A stretch of DNA of 32,138 nt from CAVALG01 sp963656085 (GCA_963656085.1 CAVKHV010000012.1:1-32138); one strand, 5' to 3'. Shown: positions 8,612 to 15,518, numbered from the stretch's first letter. Made by a program: numbers and translations. The notes: generated by a model not told the origin, from the sequence alone.

Positions 8612-8645
8612 AAAAAATCGGCACCGCGGCAGCGGTACCGATTTT
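8612..8645 (-). terminator. Strong terminator of the sortase operon
   Basis: A hairpin with arms 8614-8627 and 8632-8645, one C/A mismatch and a GGCA loop, followed on the minus strand by TTTTTT. It lies 27 nt past the stop of the membrane protein gene and isolates that unit from spoIIE. Confidence 0.88.
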
Positions 8646-8671
8646 GTGTTTCTTGTTTTTTATGATTTTAA

Positions 8672-9607
8672 TTATTCGTCACGGTCTCCGGTGCCGCCCG
8701 TCGGTGCGGCGGCATTATCCGTTTCGGCGGATTTATCGCATTTTCGCATTGCAAACGCCCTTACTGCAGCTGCCGCAATTAGGCAGGCAAGCGAAATTGC
8801 AAGGGCAACTTCGCTTATGATAAGCGCTTTTCCCGTAAAGGAATAAATAATCGAATCGGCAAGGTATTTAAGCGGCGAATTGCCGAGCGGAAGCCGTGAC
8901 GGCAGGTCAAACCGCTCGGTTATTAAAAGCGGCGCAAAAACAGCCGAAGAAACGCAGAACGCAACCCCGGACAGGGAGTAAAACCTTTTTTTGATATTAC
9001 TCAGTCCAAAATAGACCGAGAGGGTGAAAAACGCCGTGGTCAACAGCGCAAGCACCGCAAATCCGCGGCGCAGAATATATGCCGGCTTAAGCGCTTTATT
9101 GAACAGGGAATGAACCTTTGTAATCGTGACGGCATTTATTTTTGTATTATACAGTTCCTGCAGTTCGGGTATAATATACTCGTCAACATCTTCGGGTTTC
9201 AATATTTCCGAACCTCCAGAAGCGATATATTCGCTGAGTATTCGGCGAGCATTGTCGGCGTCAAATTCGACTGTCATCGGTTCGGTATTGCCCGAAACTG
9301 CGGAATTGTAAAGGTATTCGGCATATTTCGCACAGTCTGCCGCTACCTCCTCTTTTGTAAAAAGTTTGTCCGCAATTTCGGCAGGTACGGTATAAATATA
9401 TGTTTTTATCTCGGCTGCGATTTTAAGTTCGGTATAGATTTTATCGGCATAATCATCGCTGCAAAGTGCGTTTTTGTAAAAGTCTTTGTCGCAAATCGTT
9501 TCGGCGCAAATAACCGAACCGAGCGTTGCCAAAAGACAAACCGCAAAAAGGCAGACGGATACAATGCCGGCAACCTTTTTAAAGGAGTTTTTATCAGTCT
9601 GCGCCAT
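8672..9607 (-). CDS. Uncharacterised four-helix membrane protein, last gene of the sortase unit
   Basis: I do not recognise a named family. From the ATG at 9607 it is 311 residues: one N-terminal hydrophobic helix (about 12-33), an acidic extracytoplasmic or loop region (about 35-175) rich in Tyr, Glu and Asp, then three hydrophobic helices to about residue 290 and a hydrophilic tail with several Asp, Thr and Gly. The start at 9607 has AAGGA upstream and overlaps the sortase end by 14 nt; a GTG at 9640 in the same frame would overlap by 47 nt and has no good ribosome binding site. Overlap with the sortase suggests coupled translation and a shared role, for example presenting or processing the sorted surface protein. 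That role is inference from position only. Confidence 0.75.
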   Translation of the reverse strand: MAQTDKNSFKKVAGIVSVCLFAVCLLATLGSVICAETICDKDFYKNALCSDDYADKIYTELKIAAEIKTYIYTVPAEIADKLFTKEEVAADCAKYAEYLYNSAVSGNTEPMTVEFDADNARRILSEYIASGGSEILKPEDVDEYIIPELQELYNTKINAVTITKVHSLFNKALKPAYILRRGFAVLALLTTAFFTLSVYFGLSNIKKRFYSLSGVAFCVSSAVFAPLLITERFDLPSRLPLGNSPLKYLADSIIYSFTGKALIISEVALAISLACLIAAAAVRAFAMRKCDKSAETDNAAAPTGGTGDRDE

Positions 9608-10262
9608 AGCCGGGCCATTCCTTTCCGCTTTCTTTATCACATATCAGGGCGCAACGGGTCGGAGTGTAGCGTATCCCTACCGAGCGCGGGTAGCAGGTGT
9701 ACATAACCAAAACATCTTTGCCGTCTTCAGGGGCTATTAATGAGCCGTCCGTACAGTCAAACACTTTAACTTCACGCACGCGGTAAGTGTAATCTCCGTA
9801 TACGGTATTTACCGTAACAATTGCGCCTACGGGTGTGGTTTCAAGTTCGTAAAAATCGGTAGTCACATGGGCAGAGAGTACCGTCTTCCCGTTTTGACCG
9901 CAAAATCTTGAGCCTATCCACATGCCCGCCCCTTTCGACAAAATGTTGTCCTCATCGCCGAAATACACGGGAATGTCGGTATTTTTTGTCCATCCTTCAA
10001 CATTTAAAGTAGCCCAATTGCTGCCGTAAGAAATTGAGGGGAAGGCGTCTTCCTGTTCTGTTTCCTTGCTTGTATCGGGTTTGCTTTCGGTACTGTTTTG
10101 TGACTCTTGAGGAACTAAAAATGCGCTTATCAACGGGCTGTCCGCTGCCAGTCGAATTGCGCCGAACGATATTAAAAGTAACGAAGCAAATATCAGTACA
10201 AAAGGAAAAACCAAGAGAACAAAGCGCTTTATCCCCTTGGTTTTATTGTTTTTATTTTGCAA
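9594..10262 (-). CDS. Sortase, class D-like cysteine transpeptidase
   Basis: Sortases cleave a sorting signal between Thr and Gly and join the protein to peptidoglycan. This 222-residue protein has an N-terminal cytoplasmic KNNKTKGIKR segment, a signal-anchor helix (about 13-40), a Ser/Glu/Lys-rich linker (about 52-72) and a sortase beta-barrel. The catalytic triad is His132 (in LSAH), Cys190 (in YTCYP) and Arg203 (in TPTRC). The TC followed by YPRS is closest to class D sortases. Extra cysteines at 121, 170, 204 and 208 are notable. It lies 7 nt downstream of the gene for its likely substrate and shares that promoter. Sub-class is less certain than the sortase assignment. Confidence 0.9.
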   Translation of the reverse strand: MQNKNNKTKGIKRFVLLVFPFVLIFASLLLISFGAIRLAADSPLISAFLVPQESQNSTESKPDTSKETEQEDAFPSISYGSNWATLNVEGWTKNTDIPVYFGDEDNILSKGAGMWIGSRFCGQNGKTVLSAHVTTDFYELETTPVGAIVTVNTVYGDYTYRVREVKVFDCTDGSLIAPEDGKDVLVMYTCYPRSVGIRYTPTRCALICDKESGKEWPGYGAD

Positions 10263-10269
10263 TCTTAAA

Positions 10270-10827
10270 TTACGCCTCTACAGTTGCGGACTTTTTGAAA
10301 ACAAACAACGCAGCGGCAGCCATAAGAACCGCACCGCCGGCAATTGCAAGAGCCGAAACGGTATTTGACATATCGGCACCTGTTTTCTTTACACCGATAT
10401 CACCGTCAAGAACACCTATAAGGGTATTGTTGTAGTAAAGTTCGCAAACAATATCGCCCACATGGATAGCGCCTTTTTTAGCGACAATCTTGTAAGTTAT
10501 GTTAAGAACTGCGCACGCTTTGCCGAACTGCTCGGTTGCGTATGCCATTTCTTCATCCGGATATTGATGAATCGAGTGACCTCTGTCCGGAATTTTTGCC
10601 TTGGTCTCGTCAATTATGGCGATAACCTGCGCAGCCTGATCTTCGGTTACTTCAACCTGATTCAAAATATTGTCAACAGATGCAACAAAAAGATCATTAT
10701 ATCCTTTCGGAATAGCCGCCTTTACAGCAGACGCAACTTTCTCTCTCGGGGTAGCGGCAGAAACCGGTACTGCGAAAACCGCAACTGCCAGTACTATTGC
10801 AATAGCAACACATAAAATCTTTTTCAT
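10270..10827 (-). CDS. Small secreted protein with a VKKTG-type sorting signal, probable sortase substrate
   Basis: A 185-residue protein of unknown function. It begins with a classical signal peptide (MKK, hydrophobic core, cleavage expected after VSA at about 24). The mature part (25-145) is soluble, with helical N-terminal half and a C-terminal half predicted to be beta-rich. It ends as a cell-wall sorted protein does: VKKTG at 146-150, a hydrophobic segment, then a basic FVFKK and a short tail, 35 residues in all after the glycine. The motif departs from LPxTG, keeping only the TG scissile pair. The neighbouring sortase is the obvious partner. The start is firm: GGAGGA 8 nt before ATG and a consensus promoter upstream. 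Confidence 0.85.
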   Translation of the reverse strand: MKKILCVAIAIVLAVAVFAVPVSAATPREKVASAVKAAIPKGYNDLFVASVDNILNQVEVTEDQAAQVIAIIDETKAKIPDRGHSIHQYPDEEMAYATEQFGKACAVLNITYKIVAKKGAIHVGDIVCELYYNNTLIGVLDGDIGVKKTGADMSNTVSALAIAGGAVLMAAAALFVFKKSATVEA

Positions 10828-10865
10828 AATGCCAATCCTCCAACTAAATCATAAATACTGTACTT

Positions 10866-10897
10866 AAGATTATAAATCTTATTTCGGGCTTTGTCAA
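10866..10897 (-). promoter_or_regulatory. Consensus sigma-A promoter of the sortase-substrate unit, with palindrome over the -10
   Basis: On the minus strand a perfect TTGACA (10892-10897), 17 bp, and a perfect TATAAT (10869-10874). A 6-3-6 inverted repeat, AAGATT/AATCTT (10866-10880), is centred on the -10 and could be a repressor site. The leader is about 35 nt and includes GGAGGA (10836-10841). Confidence 0.85.
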
Positions 10898-10972
10898 GTC
10901 CTAATAATTAAAATGTGTCAATGAGCGTAAAAATATTCCTGTTATTAAAGATATATTTAAAAATTATTATTG

Positions 10973-11001
10973 TTGACTATCATTGCCGTATGTTGTAAAA
11001 T
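10973..11001 (+). promoter_or_regulatory. Sigma-A promoter of the glycosyltransferase gene
   Basis: TTGACT (10973-10978), 17 bp, TAAAAT (10996-11001). It lies downstream of an in-frame ATG at 10970, which therefore cannot be the translation start. It is divergent from the sortase-substrate promoter, with about 75 bp between the two -35 boxes. Confidence 0.75.
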
Positions 11002-11041
11002 ATTTTGTGTCAGTCTTGTATTGGATTCGATGGGAGATATT

Positions 11042-12493
11042 ATGAACACATTAAAATTCATATTTAAAGACGTTATCGTAAAAGGGTTAGGTTACATTTC
11101 ATCCGCCGTAACCTATCTTTTGTATTATAAAATAATTTATGCAGTAATCGGTTTATTTGCGACCCGCAAATTCCCGACCGCGCGGCGGCAGCACCGCTAC
11201 GCCGTTATGATAGCGGCAAGAAACGAAGAAGCGGTTATAGCCAAACTGCTTGAAAGTCTGGCGGAACAGGATTATCCGAAAGAAATTGTAACGGTTTTCG
11301 TAGTTGCCGATAACTGCACCGACCGCACCGCAGAAATAGCGCGGCAGGGCGGCGCGGTATGCTATGAACGGTATGACACGGCACACCGTACAAAGGGTTT
11401 TGCGCTTCAATTCTTAGTTGAATGTATCAAGCGTGACTACGGCGACGATGCCTTTGAAGCGTTTTTTATTTTTGACGCGGACAATCTGCTTAAAAATGAC
11501 TACATTTCGCGTATGAACGAGGCGTTTGACGCCGGCGAAAAGATTGTAACATCATACCGCAACACCAAAAATTTTGACGATAACTGGATAGCCGCGTCAT
11601 ACGGCATACATTGGCTCAGAACCGCAAGAGCCGAAGGGCGTGCGAGGTCGCTTTTACACCTTGCACACCGAATACAGGGTACGGGATTTATGTTTGCCGC
11701 CGAAATAGTAAAGGACGGGTGGAATTACACAAGCCTTACCGAAGACCGTGCCTTTTGCGCCGACGCGGTCACAAACGGATACAAAATATCTTACAATCAC
11801 GCAGCCGAATTTTACGACGAACAGCCGACCGACCTGCACATAGCGCTGCGGCAGCGCATACGCTGGGCGAAAGGCCACATTCAGGCGCTTGCCGAATCGG
11901 GCGGTAAACTTCTTAAAAACACCGTTATGCCCAAAAAGGGGCTGTGTAACGACGGATTTTTTGCACGGCTTAAACTGCGGTTTATGAGTTTTGATATGCT
12001 CTCGATAGTTTACCCGAGAGCGCTTATAAGTTTCTTTAAACGAATACTGATATTGATTTTGCGCTCGGTTCTTGTGCTTTGCGGCCTTATGACGGTAACC
12101 ACTTTTTTGGCGCCGTCCCTGCTTAAAAATATTTTCACTTGGTTCAACATCAGTTTCCGCCTGCACGGCTGGGCGGCGGTGGGTATGCTTACGCTTTACA
12201 CCGTAGTCGGATATTTTACGATATCATACCTTAAAACCGTAATAGTCGCGGTATATATTTATATAATTGAATACCGCAGGATTAAAAAATTCAATGTTTT
12301 CAAAAAAATGTTTTATTGCCTTACCTTCCCGCTTTTTGATATTATCGGGAAAATAAGTTTGATAATTGCCTGTTTCAGTAAGGTTGAATGGAAACCGATA
12401 CCGCACAAGGTTGCGGTGGGTATAGATAAAATGCCGAAAGAGTACGAAGCCGAACGCGCATCGGCAACCGGATCACCTTTTAAAGCCGGATAG
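11042..12493 (+). CDS. Processive family 2 glycosyltransferase, membrane (cellulose/hyaluronan synthase-like)
   Basis: A 483-residue GT2 enzyme that probably builds or exports a beta-linked polysaccharide at the membrane. It has an N-terminal helix (about 15-45), a GT-A domain with ARNEE near 57 and the DxD motif in FDADN near 146, then TED (in LTEDRAF) and a QxxRW-type motif (RQRIRWAKG), the signature of processive synthases. Two to four C-terminal helices follow (about 325-430). The ATG at 11042 was chosen because GGGAG precedes it by 5 nt and the promoter excludes earlier starts. No partner c-di-GMP receptor or export gene is adjacent, so the product is unknown; it may be a monocistronic gene ended by the terminator at 12544. 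Confidence 0.88.
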   Translation: MNTLKFIFKDVIVKGLGYISSAVTYLLYYKIIYAVIGLFATRKFPTARRQHRYAVMIAARNEEAVIAKLLESLAEQDYPKEIVTVFVVADNCTDRTAEIARQGGAVCYERYDTAHRTKGFALQFLVECIKRDYGDDAFEAFFIFDADNLLKNDYISRMNEAFDAGEKIVTSYRNTKNFDDNWIAASYGIHWLRTARAEGRARSLLHLAHRIQGTGFMFAAEIVKDGWNYTSLTEDRAFCADAVTNGYKISYNHAAEFYDEQPTDLHIALRQRIRWAKGHIQALAESGGKLLKNTVMPKKGLCNDGFFARLKLRFMSFDMLSIVYPRALISFFKRILILILRSVLVLCGLMTVTTFLAPSLLKNIFTWFNISFRLHGWAAVGMLTLYTVVGYFTISYLKTVIVAVYIYIIEYRRIKKFNVFKKMFYCLTFPLFDIIGKISLIIACFSKVEWKPIPHKVAVGIDKMPKEYEAERASATGSPFKAG

Positions 12494-12543
12494 GCTTTGC
12501 TAAGTCTTTTTCACTGGTTTTTTTAAATTGCTCCCTGAAACCA

Positions 12544-12586
12544 AAAATACTTTTGCTGCGGGTTTTCCCAAGCAAAAGTATTTTTT
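12544..12586 (+). terminator. Bidirectional terminator between the glycosyltransferase and the RHH gene
   Basis: Arms of 14 bp (12544-12557 with 12571-12584) with an inner GGG-TTTT-CCC stem. It is followed by TTTTTTATT on the plus strand and TATTTTTGG on the minus strand. It sits 3 nt past the stop of the minus-strand regulator, so it terminates both convergent genes. Confidence 0.85.
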
Positions 12587-12588
12587 AT

Positions 12589-12741
12589 TCACACGGTTTC
12601 ATTTTCTTTTTTCAAATATTCCTTCAATACAAGATTGATATATTGAGAAAGGGAACGGTCGTCATCTTCAGCTTTGATTTTTATTTTTTCCAAAATGTTA
12701 CTGTCAATCGTAATGCTGATTTTCTCTTTTAACGGCTTCAT
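12589..12741 (-). CDS. Small ribbon-helix-helix (Arc/CopG-type) DNA-binding protein
   Basis: A 50-residue gene below usual length cut-offs. The N-terminal KEKISITID strand (residues 5-13) is the DNA-contacting beta-ribbon, followed by helix A (about 14-25), a DDRSLSQY turn with the typical Ser-x-x-x-Tyr, and helix B (about 31-45). This is the CopG/Arc/antitoxin type of fold and such proteins bind DNA as dimers. The start ATG at 12741 has GAGGTGGG 3-4 nt upstream. It is divergent from the zinc-ribbon membrane gene and separated from it by 111 bp carrying three AAATAAGA boxes, so autoregulation and control of the neighbour are likely. No toxin gene is visible beside it, so it is probably not a toxin-antitoxin antitoxin. 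Confidence 0.82.
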   Translation of the reverse strand: MKPLKEKISITIDSNILEKIKIKAEDDDRSLSQYINLVLKEYLKKENETV

Positions 12742-12750
12742 ATTCCCACC

Positions 12751-12819
12751 TCTTATTTTACATTATAAACTAAATAAGATAAAATATTGACAAATCGTAT
12801 AAAGTAGTATAAAATAAGA
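12751..12819. repeat. Three AAATAAGA boxes in the divergent RHH/zinc-ribbon control region
   Basis: The box occurs inverted at 12751-12758 and direct at 12772-12779 and 12812-12819. The last two lie inside a 13-bp exact direct repeat (12772-12784 and 12812-12824). Starts are 21 and 40 bp apart, near two and four helical turns. They bracket the -10 of the RHH gene (TATAAT on the minus strand at 12762-12767; its -35 is poor) and overlap the -10 of the plus-strand gene. Binding by the RHH protein is inferred. Confidence 0.6.
12787..12815 (+). promoter_or_regulatory. Sigma-A promoter of the zinc-ribbon membrane protein gene
   Basis: A perfect TTGACA (12787-12792), 17 bp, TAAAAT (12810-12815). 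The third AAATAAGA box starts within this -10, so an RHH dimer bound there would block RNA polymerase. Confidence 0.75.
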
Positions 12820-12852
12820 TAAAACATATAACGTATTTCGGAGGGACAAAAA

Positions 12853-13140
12853 ATGGCAATAAACAAACAATGCCCAAAGTGCGGCGGCAATCGTGTACAA
12901 CTTTCAAATGAGCGGAGCAAACACGGCTGCCTTTGGACAATACTTTTAGGTTGGATATACATTTTTTGGGTTTTAATTAAATGGATGATTGGCTTTATGA
13001 TTTTTATTTGCTATGATTGGTGGATGGCAATAATCAAAAAATCCGGCGGGAAGGGTTATGTTTGGCAAAGCAGAAAATGGTTTTCCGGCAATAAAAGAAT
13101 TTTTTATTGCCACGATTGCGGACATAATTTTAAAGCATAA
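12853..13140 (+). CDS. Small membrane protein with a split zinc ribbon
   Basis: A 95-residue protein of unknown function. A CPKC pair (Cys7, Cys10) and a CHDC pair (Cys86, Cys89) flank a very Trp-rich hydrophobic hairpin (about 27-62, at least six Trp). The four cysteines could join into one zinc site with both ends on the cytoplasmic side. The C-terminal region is basic (KKSGGKGYVW, RKWFSGNKR), which suggests contact with nucleic acid or the membrane surface. GGAGGG lies 7 nt before the ATG. The gene is divergent from the RHH gene and ends before a terminator. I have no functional name for it. Confidence 0.78.
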   Translation: MAINKQCPKCGGNRVQLSNERSKHGCLWTILLGWIYIFWVLIKWMIGFMIFICYDWWMAIIKKSGGKGYVWQSRKWFSGNKRIFYCHDCGHNFKA

Positions 13141-13226
13141 TCTGTCAACAGGTTTCCGCCGTTTCGTTGTTCAGGCTTTTAAAGCATAAAGCCTGCCGTA
13201 CCGCAGGCTTTGACCCCAAACTTGAT

Positions 13227-13265
13227 AACACGCCCGGCACCGTTGTGCGCCGAGCGTGTTTTTGT
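13227..13265 (+). terminator. Terminator after the zinc-ribbon membrane protein gene
   Basis: AACACGC (13227-13233) pairs with GCGTGTT (13254-13260), with an inner GGC/GCC pairing, then TTTTTG. A second hairpin without a T-run lies upstream (13188-13196 with 13203-13211). On the minus strand, where yabR ends at 13277, the T-run is only two bases. Confidence 0.65.
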
Positions 13266-13276
13266 TTATATTATAT

Positions 13277-13720
13277 TCATCTCATTCCCGAACCGCGTTT
13301 TGTACGGCGGATTTCGGGGTTTTTTCTTTTAAGATCCGAAAACTTTTCGTCGCTTGTTTGTTTGAATTTAGCCATCATTGCCTCAAACGGGTCTACCGGC
13401 TCGGTTTTTTTGGGTTGGCGGCTGCCTCCGTTTTCGGGCTTAGCGCCCTCGCGCGGTTTACGTTGAAAAGCAGGCTTTTTGGGCGGTTCCATTGCCCTTT
13501 TAATGCTTAAACTTACCTTGCCGTCCTCCCCTATAGTAAGGACTTTAACCTTTACGGCATCGCCCACTTTCAGGTGGTCGTTAATATCGTTTACATAGGT
13601 CTGGGCAACCTCCGATATATGTACCATACCGTTTTTGCCCTCACCTACGTCTACAAACGCGCCGAATTTGGTTATCCCCGTAACTTTTCCGTCTAAAATC
13701 TGGCCGACTGTCAATTGCAT
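13277..13720 (-). CDS. yabR: S1 domain RNA-binding protein, YabR-like
   Basis: A 147-residue protein with one N-terminal S1 RNA-binding domain (about 1-72: GQILDGKVTGI, FGAFVDVGEGKNGMVHISE, and a KVLTIGEDGKVSLSIK end). A charged, disordered tail with Pro, Lys, Arg and Glu follows. This is the architecture of B. subtilis YabR and the related general stress protein 13, which associate with ribosomes or RNA. It lies 27 nt downstream of divIC, as in B. subtilis where yabR is followed by spoIIE. Here the next minus-strand gene is the sortase unit instead. AGGAGG lies 13 nt before ATG, slightly long. Confidence 0.87.
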   Translation of the reverse strand: MQLTVGQILDGKVTGITKFGAFVDVGEGKNGMVHISEVAQTYVNDINDHLKVGDAVKVKVLTIGEDGKVSLSIKRAMEPPKKPAFQRKPREGAKPENGGSRQPKKTEPVDPFEAMMAKFKQTSDEKFSDLKRKNPEIRRTKRGSGMR

Positions 13721-13747
13721 AAAAGAATATTATCCTCCTGTGGTTTA

Positions 13748-14047
13748 TCATTTCCCCGATTGATCTTCAAAAACCGTTTCGTCGGGAAAAGCGTAATTTA
13801 ATTTTTCGCGGGCGGCACGTTCGATAAAATCTTTTTCCGTTCCGCTTTCAAGCAAATCGGTCAACTCGGCAACACTTATACGGAGTTCGTCCTTTGCCTT
13901 GGTGCGTTCCTCCAGTTCCTTGCGGCTTTTGATAAGGTCTACCTGCAAACTTCCGGCAGTGATCATAATATAGACAGAAAAGCCCAAAAGAACCACGCGC
14001 AGTAATATGCTTTTTTTCCTTTTAGAGGTATTTTTCACTGTTGACAC
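13748..14047 (-). CDS. divIC: Septum formation initiator DivIC/FtsB family
   Basis: A 99-residue bitopic protein: a basic cytoplasmic N-terminus (KNTSKRKK), one transmembrane helix (about 15-33), a coiled coil rich in Lys and Glu (about 35-70) and the family C-terminus ARExLxYxxPDETVF. DivIC works with FtsL and DivIB in the division septum. The start is GTG. An in-frame GTG three codons later (14038) has the better-spaced GGGGTG ribosome binding site, so the real protein may be 96 residues. The position between yabQ and yabR is the conserved one. Confidence 0.9.
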   Translation of the reverse strand: MSTVKNTSKRKKSILLRVVLLGFSVYIMITAGSLQVDLIKSRKELEERTKAKDELRISVAELTDLLESGTEKDFIERAAREKLNYAFPDETVFEDQSGK

Positions 14048-14096
14048 CCCATTTTTATACGCTTTAAAGTATTATACAACAGGTTGGCAAGCGGTT

Positions 14097-14579
14097 TCAA
14101 GCATTTTTTGCGCTAAATACGTGACTTTTTTTAATTTTTTTCAAAACCGACAAAAAAAGTCGGCTAAAAACGGCAGCGGCGCGGCGAAACGCCGACACCG
14201 CCGCAGTTTCAAGCAACCCGGCAAGATATTTTAAAGGTTTTAGGACAAGGTTCGCGGCAAACATCGCAACGCTTACAACACCCTCGGCAATTTTCAGAAA
14301 GACGTCGGACAACAGCAGCCTGAAAATCACAAACCCGATAAGTTCGCCTGCGACAAGGTAAAACCGCATATGACAGGCGGCATAAAGCAAAGCCAGGCTG
14401 AATGTAGCTGCCGCCGCAGCCAGCCAAAACAATATATCAAGAAAAAACACCGCGACAGTCGAGCGCACGCCTTTACGGTGCATAAGGCGCATAACGTCAT
14501 ACAATATACATAGCGCCGCACCGTAAAGTACCGACATTAAAAACGCAATGATCTGCGCCGGCAAAATTACATCGTTCAT
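14097..14579 (-). CDS. yabQ: Spore cortex biosynthesis protein YabQ
   Basis: A 160-residue membrane protein with about four hydrophobic helices (about 8-28, 44-66, 70-90 and 95-118), followed by a basic, helical C-terminus. The N-terminal segment with YGAALCILYDVMRLMHRKG matches the YabQ family, which in B. subtilis is a mother-cell membrane protein needed for cortex formation. Its ATG overlaps the yabP stop by 4 nt (14576-14579), so the pair is translationally coupled. Identification rests on topology, the DVMR motif and synteny. Confidence 0.88.
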   Translation of the reverse strand: MNDVILPAQIIAFLMSVLYGAALCILYDVMRLMHRKGVRSTVAVFFLDILFWLAAAAATFSLALLYAACHMRFYLVAGELIGFVIFRLLLSDVFLKIAEGVVSVAMFAANLVLKPLKYLAGLLETAAVSAFRRAAAVFSRLFLSVLKKIKKSHVFSAKNA

Positions 14580-14869
14580 TTGAATATCCTTTTCAAAAAT
14601 GATGCGTCGCGTTTTACGGTATCGCTGTAATATACGGCGGTTATTCTGCCGGAAAGCGACAGGTCTGCGGTTTTAAGGTCATAGTTGTTTATATGAAGTT
14701 TTGAGCCGCGCACGGTAAGTTCGCCGAGGTCACACTTCATAGTAACGGTGTTATCGTCAAAGCCGATGACCTCGTTAACGCCGCTTATGTCAAGCAGTTC
14801 GCGGTTTTTGAGCACGATCGTATTGTTAATGGTCTGCGGACGGTTGGTTTCACGGTTATTTTCTGTCAT
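14576..14869 (-). CDS. yabP: Sporulation protein YabP
   Basis: A 97-residue soluble protein of the YabP/YqfC family. The core is visible: NTIVLKNRELLDISGVNEVIGFD, then a beta-rich LGELTVRGSKLHI segment and a LSGRITAVYYS end. In B. subtilis it is expressed under sigma-E and helps form the spore coat or cortex. It is coupled to yabQ by a 4-nt overlap. The 279 bp upstream hold a possible sigma-E promoter. Confidence 0.92.
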   Translation of the reverse strand: MTENNRETNRPQTINNTIVLKNRELLDISGVNEVIGFDDNTVTMKCDLGELTVRGSKLHINNYDLKTADLSLSGRITAVYYSDTVKRDASFLKRIFK

Positions 14870-15054
14870 ACCTCGGCACCCCTGTAAAACGGCTTCCGGA
14901 CGGGTATCGGAAATCGGGCGCGCGGAAATGTTCGCGGCGGCAGTCGCGAACGCGGAAGTGCGCCGTACCTAAGCCGGGCAGAACAAAACCGTACGGGGTT
15001 CTTTTACCCTCTGCTTAACTTACCCCTGTTTACAGCCGTTATATTTTTATGCTA

Positions 15055-15084
15055 ATAAATATGATGAAAAGGGTGAATTTATGA
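15055..15084 (-). promoter_or_regulatory. Possible sigma-E promoter upstream of yabP
   Basis: On the minus strand TCATAAA (15078-15084) and CATATTTAT (15055-15063) are 14 bp apart, the sigma-E spacing. The -10 keeps the CATA core but diverges after it, so the match is partial. The rest of 14870-15148 shows no gene; a perfect GATACTT/AAGTATC palindrome overlaps the stop of the next gene upstream, near 15135-15151. Confidence 0.28.
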
Positions 15085-15148
15085 CTTATAACAGTTAAAG
15101 CAGGTCCGCTGCCAAGCCGAAAAAACGCACGGTTGATACTTAAAAGTA

Positions 15149-15406
15149 TCAGTTGATATCGGTCTGTTCGGTCAGGCGGTACATCAGTGCGGCGTCATCC
15201 TTTTTGGCATATTCGTTAACGCTTAAAACCTCTGCGCTTACTGTTCGCGAGCCGAATGATATCGTTATAACGTCGCCGCATTTTACATCATAAGACGCGC
15301 GCGCCGTTTTCCCGTTCACCTTTACGCGCCCTGCGTCGCACGCTTCGTTTGCAACGGTTCGCCTTTTGATTATACGCGAAATCTTCAAATATTTATCCAG
15401 TCTCAT
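15149..15406 (-). CDS. rqcP: S4-domain RNA-binding protein RqcP/YabO (Hsp15 family)
   Basis: An 85-residue single S4 domain: MRLDKYLKISRIIKRRTVA at the N-terminus, then AGRVKVNGKTARASYDVKCGD. In B. subtilis RqcP binds the 50S subunit with RqcH and drives poly-alanine tailing of stalled chains (ribosome quality control). The gene is in the conserved place just upstream of yabP. It has a GGGAGAAG ribosome binding site and lies after the HU terminator, so it may have its own promoter or depend on read-through. Confidence 0.92.
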   Translation of the reverse strand: MRLDKYLKISRIIKRRTVANEACDAGRVKVNGKTARASYDVKCGDVITISFGSRTVSAEVLSVNEYAKKDDAALMYRLTEQTDIN

Positions 15407-15456
15407 AACACTTCTCCCTATACCTTTATTTCAGGCGGTTAAAATTAAAAAAGTAA

Positions 15457-15496
15457 ACTCCGGCGCACCCTAAAGGGTTCGCCGGAGTCGGGTTTG
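15457..15496 (-). terminator. Terminator after the HU gene
   Basis: Arms 15457-15465 and 15480-15488 with an inner ACCC/GGGT stem and a TAAA loop. On the minus strand it is followed by TTTACTTTTTTAATTTT, a good tail. Confidence 0.85.
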
Positions 15497-15518
15497 CTCA
15501 GAATTAATTGCCGTTTAA

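Noticed and set aside
10970..11041. Upstream ATG for the glycosyltransferase
   Set aside because: It lies upstream of the -35 of a good promoter, so it would not be in the transcript. The ATG at 11042 has a proper ribosome binding site.
12589..12741. Toxin-antitoxin antitoxin reading of the RHH gene
   Set aside because: No toxin-like gene is next to it on the same strand, and its downstream end is a terminator.
13128..13189. 13-bp direct repeat TTTTAAAGCATAA around the stop of the zinc-ribbon membrane gene
   Set aside because: The repeat is real, but two A/T-rich copies 49 bp apart fit a small local duplication, and nothing links them to a mobile element or attachment site.
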